From: Phylloscopus collybita
Lineage: Eukaryota > Chordata > Aves > Passeriformes > Phylloscopidae
Direction: 5' to 3'
Length of the DNA: 64,000 nt
Assembly: GCA_027886175.1 (NCBI GenBank)
Contig: JAJNNQ010000075.1
Span: 82,563,001 to 82,627,000 of the forward strand
Shown here piece by piece: positions 58,701 through 64,000 of the stretch. The position numbers were made by a program, and so were the translations under genes. A model generated the notes under the pieces. It saw nothing but the letters and a program-made list of their open reading frames with translations. It did no database searches and was not told the DNA's origin. Numbering within the stretch: the first letter of the stretch is position 1; every line of letters starts with the position of its first letter.

Positions 58701-59873
58701 AGCATGGTCCTGCTGTCACTGAGGTCAGCAGCCCAGTCCTTGAATAGCAGGAAGATTGCATTTATACTGAAAAATCTCTAACCTCAGGCAGACTGACTGA
58801 AACCATAACTCTGTTAAGTTGCTATAATATAGACTCTGTCTCCTCAACGGCGTCAGTCTATATCCAGCTAAATCCGTGCCGGGGCTAGGTGAGTGTCAGA
58901 GTGTACCTACATGGAGGATCTGGGCTATATAACATAATTGTATGAGCTCTGTGTTGTTTGGACACTGTGTGATCTGATGTTAAGTGTTTCAGTATTTTTC
59001 CAGTAAGCCTGCTATCTAACCCAAATGGTAGGATTGATTGGGGGTTTATTGCCTCTTTGGCAAACAGTGTGATTTCTGGGACTCTAAGAAAAAAATAAAT
59101 AAATCTCATAATCAGAAATAATTAGCATTTCCTCACAAACTGCAGGCAGAGGCAGATTGGGCACAGCTTTGTGCATCAGGCAGCACAAGGAGCGTGAGAT
59201 TGTCACCTTCTCTCTGGCTTCCCAAATCACAGCTCAGAGGAAAAATGTTTCCAACCCACCCAGACAGGCTCCTTGTGCATGACAGACTGTCCTGAGAATA
59301 TGAAAATGGAAATAATGAAAAGGTCCAGTGGAAGGCATTGATTATAAGAACATCCTCATGTCACAGGGGAAAAAAATAATGGAACAAGAACAAAGCAACC
59401 ATAGCAGATTAAGTTCACTGCACTAAGTGTCCACCTTGTGAGGGGAAAATATTAATCACGCGTGTCTTCTTTTCTCCCCCCCTCCTTCCTTAGGAAATGT
59501 GACTGGAAACAGCAACTCCACCTTTATTTCAAGTGGACAAGTAATGAATTTCAAGGGCGACATCATTGTTGTCTACCTTAGCCAAAACTCTCAGGAGGGG
59601 GCAGCGGCCTCGGGGCTGAGCGAGGAGAACGTGGGCAGCCCCGTGCAGGAGGAGAACCTCAGCCGCTGCGAGACTTTCGCGGGCAATGCCCAGCACTACA
59701 AGGAGAAGTGTGCAGAGCTGCAGGGCGCCCGCCCGGCCCCGGGGAGCGCGGGCCCGCGGGGGCCTGGTGGAGCCCTGGCCCAGGAGCGGGGCCCATCCTG
59801 CGGTGGACAAGCCTCCCAGCCCGTGCAGGAGGAGGGGAAGCTGGGACACTTCTCGGAGAAGGTGTTGAACTGA
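34738..59873 (+). CDS. TNFRSF11A: TNFRSF11A (RANK), complete, ten coding exons
   Basis: RANK is the type I membrane receptor for RANKL (TNFSF11). Ligand binding recruits TRAF adaptors, activates NF-kB and MAPK, and drives osteoclast formation. Exons: 34738-34797, 47041-47122, 47566-47691, 48246-48389, 49501-49594, 49941-50035, 50899-51006, 52848-52900, 54488-55340, 59494-59873. These total 1995 nt, 664 residues. Reading order: signal peptide (about residues 1-20), four cysteine-rich TNFR domains, transmembrane helix about 205-227, then a basic YYKKKGKK stop-transfer. The tail carries the TRAF6-type motif PTEDEY (331-336), the IVVY motif (563-566), and TRAF2/5-type PVQEE at 588-592 and 648-652. 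Phases agree at all nine junctions. Human RANK is 616 residues as I recall; the extra length lies partly in exon 9 and partly between the PVQEE motifs. The start is the first ATG in this frame and precedes a hydrophobic leader. Confidence 0.96.
34798..47040 (+). other. TNFRSF11A: TNFRSF11A intron 1 (12.2 kb)
   Basis: A large first intron, as is usual for this gene. The first 0.8 kb is CpG-rich. An apparent old MIR SINE lies at 37150-37295. The remaining frames lack splice context and recognisable products. Confidence 0.7.
37150..37295 (+). repeat. Probable ancient MIR SINE
   Basis: The string tcattttcaccaaagaggaaatgggaacagag...gtgacttgctgtaggtcacaca follows the MIR core (cattttacagatgaggaaactgaggcacagag...gtgacttgcccaaggtcacaca) in order and spacing, with heavy divergence. 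MIRs are sparse but present in bird genomes. Confidence 0.55.
47041..47122 (+). CDS. TNFRSF11A: TNFRSF11A exon 2: start of CRD1
   Basis: Acceptor cctgctccag, donor gtatgt; 82 nt. It encodes [20 protein letters not shown] then CCRKCEPG, with the Cys spacing of TNFR cysteine-rich domain 1. Confidence 0.95.
47566..47691 (+). CDS. TNFRSF11A: TNFRSF11A exon 3: CRD1-CRD2
   Basis: Acceptor aatcacag, donor gtgagc; 126 nt. It encodes [20 protein letters not shown] and then [20 protein letters not shown]. Confidence 0.95.
48246..48389 (+). CDS. TNFRSF11A: TNFRSF11A exon 4: CRD2-CRD3
   Basis: Acceptor tcttttag, donor gtaaga; 144 nt. It encodes [20 protein letters not shown] and [20 protein letters not shown]. 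The NST sequon is a potential N-glycosylation site. Confidence 0.95.
49501..49594 (+). CDS. TNFRSF11A: TNFRSF11A exon 5: CRD3-CRD4
   Basis: Acceptor ccacacag, donor gtaagt; 94 nt. It encodes [20 protein letters not shown] then [11 protein letters not shown], ending two bases into Asn. Confidence 0.95.
49941..50035 (+). CDS. TNFRSF11A: TNFRSF11A exon 6: end of CRD4 and stalk
   Basis: Acceptor ttttttag; 95 nt encoding [20 protein letters not shown] then [12 protein letters not shown]. The NCT sequon matches the conserved one in RANK. The donor reads gtttgt, weaker than the other donors of the gene. Confidence 0.94.
50899..51006 (+). CDS. TNFRSF11A: TNFRSF11A exon 7: transmembrane segment
   Basis: Acceptor ccttgcag, donor gtacat; 108 nt. 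It encodes GTNR followed by about 23 hydrophobic residues ([20 protein letters not shown]...) and then KKKGKKLT, a classic single-pass helix with cytoplasmic basic anchor. Confidence 0.95.
52848..52900 (+). CDS. TNFRSF11A: TNFRSF11A exon 8: juxtamembrane
   Basis: Acceptor cctacag with a second CAG immediately after (NAGNAG), donor gtaaag; 53 nt. It encodes [18 protein letters not shown], equivalent to the NLWHWINEACGRL region of mammalian RANK. Use of the second AG would start the exon at 52851 and drop one Ala. Confidence 0.9.
52901..54487 (+). other. TNFRSF11A: TNFRSF11A intron 8
   Basis: A 1.6-kb intron with no supported internal exon or recognised repeat. Confidence 0.7.
54488..55340 (+). 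CDS. TNFRSF11A: TNFRSF11A exon 9: large cytoplasmic-tail exon
   Basis: Acceptor tttctttcag, donor gtaagc; 853 nt, 284 codons plus one base. It contains [14 protein letters not shown] (TRAF6-type PxExxAr motif), the conserved [18 protein letters not shown] block, several Cys-rich patches ([20 protein letters not shown]), and near its end a Ser/Thr-rich tandem repeat (55268-55324). The rest is diverged from mammals and probably disordered. Confidence 0.95.
55268..55324 (+). repeat. 21-nt coding tandem repeat in RANK exon 9
   Basis: Two full units and a partial third of a 21-nt sequence (agaagcacttcagggacac/aa..) encode repeated RSTSGT(H/N). In frame, so copy-number change alters only tail length. 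Confidence 0.85.
55341..59493 (+). other. TNFRSF11A: TNFRSF11A intron 9
   Basis: A 4.15-kb intron before the terminal exon. I see no further exon, gene or recognisable transposon. Confidence 0.65.
59494..59873 (+). CDS. TNFRSF11A: TNFRSF11A exon 10: terminal coding exon
   Basis: Acceptor ccttccttag; 380 nt including TGA at 59871-59873. It encodes [20 protein letters not shown], then [11 protein letters not shown] with the IVVY motif, and two PVQEE TRAF-binding motifs. Between them is a Pro/Gly/Ala-rich linker encoded by very GC-rich DNA. The protein ends FSEKVLN. Confidence 0.95.
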
Positions 59874-62675
59874 GGGGACACGGTGTCCTCGCTGCGGGCC
59901 AGGGCACCGGCACGCAGCCCCCAACGGGGTGTGGGGCTGCTGCCGTGCTGCCAAAATCCTGGGTGTCACAACAGACTGGGAGGCTGTTGCTGCCCCTGGT
60001 GTCTCCTGGGAAATTTTACAGCTGGAAGGACCCTCATGGCACACGTGTCGGTGGTGGTGGTGCTCTGGGTAGAGGTGGCCGATGGGGACGGGCCCACGCG
60101 TGAAGCTGGGCGTGCTGCCCCTGTTGCAGAAGCAGCAGCAGCAGGGCTTTCTCCTCTCCCCTACAGGGAGATTGGGCTCTGTGCCTGCCCCACATTCCCT
60201 GCCACCTCTCCCTGTCAAGTAGAAAAGGGAGGAAAATTGACCTGGGACTCTGTGAGGAGGAGAGCACTGCTGGCCAGGTGTGCAGGATGCTGCTGGAGAG
60301 GGGACCATGTGGCCCAGGACTGGACTCGTGGAGGCCCCTGAGCTCTGGCTCGGGGTTTCTTTTTTTGCAACTAAGCTGTACCCATTCTGCTGGGTCTCCT
60401 GGAGGTGGAAGGAAGCTATGGTGCTTCTGCAACCTTTGCCTCCCTATGGTGATGTGGCAGGTAGCATCATCCCTTCCCATCTTTCCCTAAGAAAGCAGAC
60501 ACTCCAGTCCCAAATCAGAACCAGAGGCAAGGTCCTGGGCTGCCCCTTATTGACTTGTGGGTATAAATAGGTATGCGTAATGCTGCCAGAAGTGGATGAT
60601 AACATGCAAAACACAGCTGATATGCCTTAAAAGCATATCAGATTAATCTCGAGCAAAGAGCATTTATAGTGACCCTGATTCACCTCTGCCTTATTGCACC
60701 TCTCCAGAGGAGTTCAAATCTCGGGAGATGAGAGTGATGTGTGCCTGGTATACTGCTGCAGGAATAACATCACTATAGTTTAGGACAAAGAGCTGCTAGC
60801 AGGTGGAGAAGGGGTCTGTGACAACAAGCTGTGGATATTTCCTGAGTTACAGGAGAGGAAGGGATTACCCAAAGATGGAAAATTTGGTGAAGGTCAAACA
60901 CTTGTTCTTTTATCTGCCCGAACAATTTTGTCATTCCCTTTGCTATTTTCATTAATAGGCAGAGGTTTACTTGGGTAGCATGAAGCTATTTCCAGAACTT
61001 GGCCTGTATGAGCTGAAGTCAGAGTGTAGCATCTGTCACACTGAGAGCTGATGAGCAATGGGTCCAAAAGTTTGGCTTTAAAGAATAATAGTAGTTGTAT
61101 TTAGAAGGGAATCTTGGTTACTCATCTGGCTTTGGTTCATGTCTAATATCCTGCAGACTTCTCCAGCAGCCACTGTGGAGAGAAAGATGAAGGGGACAGA
61201 ATCTCCAGGAACTCCCAAGAGAAAAAGATAACATTTGTAATGATTTCCTGACAAGGGATAATTTTCTGACATTCTCCTGCAGGTGTAACTGCTGCAGGAA
61301 TCTTACCTGCAGCCAAAGCCTTCAGGAGGGCAAGTGCTCTATTTCCTGCCAGACAGCAAAGGGATCTCTTACCTAGTGAAGTTTTGGCTTCCCTAATGGA
61401 AAAGGTCTCTGGTTAGTAGGGCTTCTCCCCAAGAAGGTTTTAAAGCTGAGGAGTTCACTGCATAGCTGCTGTTTGCAGTAGTACTTCTCTGTGGGGAAAG
61501 AGCACCTGCAAAGCTGGCAAGGTGATCACTGTGTCACAATGAGCTTCTCATGCATAAAACAAAAAGATGGGCTTAGGCACCTTCACCTCCCCAGAGAATA
61601 ATTCTGCATTGTTTATATATCTGGGATGTAAAGTTCAGTACAAATGTGCAAGACTCTCTCTCAAGTGACTGGCAAAAAGGGCAAATGAACAACCAGTCTC
61701 ACTTCCACCTCTATGTACCCTTCAAATCACCCTAGCCTAGACTCAGACAGGCAGGTAGAGTGTCCCATTCAGTGATGGCCCAAGCTACCTCTGCCTCTCT
61801 GAAGGTGTGTAACTGAGGCTCTCTTGTCTGTGGCATTCTTTTGTCTTTCCTGCTGGATCTTTTGCAACCTCTTTCCAGTCTCTTCTGGAGTAGTTCTGTA
61901 TCCCCTAGGCACTGGTACAATAGGGACAAGGAAGCAGAACCACCACCATCTTCAGGCAAGGTGGTATAGATATTTTCCCACTTCATCCTAATTTTTTCAG
62001 TTGCCTTTTTCTGGAAAGCATTCTCCAAGACATCAGTTCTGCTTGGAAAGCATCCAACCACAGCCCCATTTACAGGGCAGGCAGGACTGAATTCTTGCAC
62101 TCATCTCTGGGTAAATTACCCAGGTCTGTCATCATCTCCTTATGCAGCTTCTTTCTTCCCTTGGTTTGTAACTGCCACCAGAGAGCAGCTCAAAGTCCTG
62201 GTTTGAAGGGAGATAATGGGAATTTACTATGTGTCCTCAATGAGGACACATTTTTCACTTGTTGAATTTCAGGTTCCTACTAAGGATTGAAACTAGGATC
62301 ATCAGCAAGCATGAAGAAATGAGTCCCATATGGGAAAAATGATGCACCAACAGACCCAATTCTTTTTCTTTCTCCAGAGTCTATTCCAAAGTGACAAAAT
62401 ATCACAGCCATTAGCATGCTGCATGTTCCCTGGGTCTCTGCCTGACTCCTTAGACAAGGATCCCAAATGGACTTCTTTATCTTCGTGATTTAATTTGTCA
62501 TCAGTTTGGAGCTGGGTTTTTAGCATCTGTCTGTACAACAGGGACCTGTGCATTGGGCACTAATTTGGCTTCTGGCTGCTATTGTAATACACATAATTAA
62601 CGATAATAAAAATCTGAAATACCTGTTTGAGAAAAGGTGAAGGTTTTATTTGAATAAATAGGGAAAATAAAATAC
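59874..62675 (+). other. TNFRSF11A: TNFRSF11A 3' UTR (extent inferred)
   Basis: Non-coding sequence after the TGA, running to a cluster of AATAAA hexamers at 62605-62610, 62653-62658 and 62666-62671. No earlier canonical hexamer was noticed between the stop and this cluster. The 2.75-kb length is inferred. Confidence 0.5.
62605..62671 (+). terminator. Cluster of three poly(A) signals
   Basis: AATAAA at 62605, 62653 and 62666, followed by tgcctctgcctgttttc as a possible downstream element. Best candidate for the end of TNFRSF11A transcripts. Confidence 0.45.
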
Positions 62676-64000
62676 ATTATTATATGCCTCTGCCTGTTTT
62701 CAGGAAAAGAAAAAAGAGCAAAAAAATATAATTACATTCCTAGTTAGGCTTTTGTAACATTTTTTATATGTTGAATTGTTTTAACAAGAAGTGCTTACCT
62801 TCCACACTGTGTTCTGCAATGCATATTCTGCACCTGCACTGAGCCAGATAGAAGCTCTCATAGACCTGGTGTGGTAATGCTTTTCTGCTGAGAACTAGGC
62901 ACTGATTCCAGCTCATTCCTGAGGTTTTCTCCTGTGCAGCATGTGTTTTTACAAGTCTTTTAGTTTGAAGAGTTACATGAATTATCCTTGGTGAATATAC
63001 TAGGTGTTCTTGAAAGTCAGCCACTTCCAGATCTGGCAGGACAGGAGTAATTCTGCCTATAGCCATGGGAAAACAAGGACAAGAAGGAGCAGCCCTTCTT
63101 ATCCCCATGGAACACAACAAGGCATTGAAGATCAATGTAGACAGTAATGACTGTTAACATGTGTACTTTACTACACGTTCACACAGAGACTGGAAGTTAC
63201 TCTGCAAGGCTTACAGCACCTGTAAGTGCTACCTGGGAGTAGCACCACTAAAATGTCATTTTCACTTGTCCATTCAGGTTTCCACCTTTTTATCATGTTG
63301 ATGCTATCTGAGCAATGACATCCCTGTCTATCATAAAACAGTATGCTGCTGAAAGATGTCTTTGTGCTTATCAGGTATTTAATAGAGCTCTCATTTTATC
63401 AGATACCTCCATGCACATTAGGCAGTAGTGCCCCTGTAAAAATAACTTACCATGACTGGAAAATTGACTTCTGCAGCAGCTTGGAAGACCCCAGCATTAC
63501 ATCCATTTCCCATTGCTCTCACTTTGATAGTGTGGTTGCTTGGTTTTTCTTTCTGCCAGGCATCCAAGGTGGTTGTGGCCTCCAAGATGATTGTGTTGTC
63601 TCTGCAGCAAGTGTTGCTCCGGTCTTGCCTTCAGGCCTTCCAGCTGATTTGTCACATGGTTAAATATCTGTTGTGTTGTAAAATGTGAGCATTCATAAGC
63701 ATGAACTTTGTGAAAAAATGTTTTATTACAATTCTTTCTGGCTTTTGAACAAGACAATGACTGTCTAACATAAAGGAACCCTGTTGCTGTGAGGATGCCC
63801 GAGTGTCCAGTCAGATCTGTTTTAACACTGTTTTTTTATTTCTTCTTCTTCTGGCTAGTTGGCTTATAGTTTCTTTGCTTTGGCTGAGGATTACCACAGC
63901 ATTTCTGGTTCATTTCTTAGCATGCCTCACCACTTGGTTGGTCCCTGGATGTTGCACTGGTTTTCACTTGCATCAAAGTTGACAAGTCTGTTCCATCATG
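62676..64000. other. Downstream flank, no gene recognised
   Basis: Short frames on both strands lack recognisable products and splice context. ZCCHC2 is the next gene in mammals; none of it is recognised here. Confidence 0.5.

Noticed and set aside
59529..60308. 259-residue antisense frame opposite RANK exon 10 and 3' UTR
   Set aside because: GC-rich DNA lacks stop codons by composition; the + strand here is unmistakably the RANK C-terminus.
62764..63663. Candidate exons of the next gene downstream
   Set aside because: Frames of 106-123 codons on both strands show no familiar domain and no consistent splice sites.
1..64000. CRISPR arrays, tRNA or rRNA genes, bacterial operons, intact retroviral genes
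   Set aside because: None seen; the window is ordinary intron-rich avian nuclear DNA.

Overview
This is vertebrate nuclear DNA, almost certainly from a bird. Genes are split into short exons with GT-AG introns, there is a CpG island, and there are three copies of CR1, the characteristic avian LINE. Two protein-coding genes lie head-to-tail on the + strand. They are RELCH (KIAA1468; only its 3' half is in the window) and TNFRSF11A (RANK; complete). This order and orientation match the mammalian 18q21.33-type locus. I cannot name the species. No bacterial, CRISPR, tRNA or rRNA features were seen.

Layout. Positions 70-25202 hold 17 RELCH coding exons, 15 constitutive plus one mutually exclusive pair, encoding the C-terminal 584 residues (HEAT-type helical region). 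The 3' UTR probably runs to about 26.87 kb. Positions 26.9-34.5 kb are an intergenic spacer of about 7.9 kb with no supported gene. A CpG-rich region (about 33.6-35.6 kb) contains the first coding exon of TNFRSF11A (ATG at 34738). It is preceded by an A27 tract and a T45 tract facing each other. TNFRSF11A has ten coding exons from 34738 to 59873 (664 residues by my count), with a 12.2-kb first intron, followed by a putative 2.75-kb 3' UTR. The remainder to 64000 shows no supported gene.

The two genes are neighbours but not a functional unit. RELCH is a Rab11-binding protein of recycling endosomes linked to cholesterol delivery to the trans-Golgi network. RANK is the plasma-membrane receptor for RANKL that drives osteoclast formation through TRAF adaptors. 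The RANK TRAF-binding motifs (PTEDEY, two PVQEE) and the IVVY motif are readable in the predicted tail.

Most notable observations: (1) a pair of 83-nt RELCH exons with related sequence, interchangeable phases and a length not divisible by three, so they must be spliced mutually exclusively; (2) a RELCH intron with a textbook U12-type donor and branch site; (3) the opposed A27/T45 tracts just upstream of the RANK start codon. I found no convincing wholly new biological system. Splice sites were placed by eye from reading frame, GT/AG dinucleotides and remembered vertebrate homologues, and no alignment was run.
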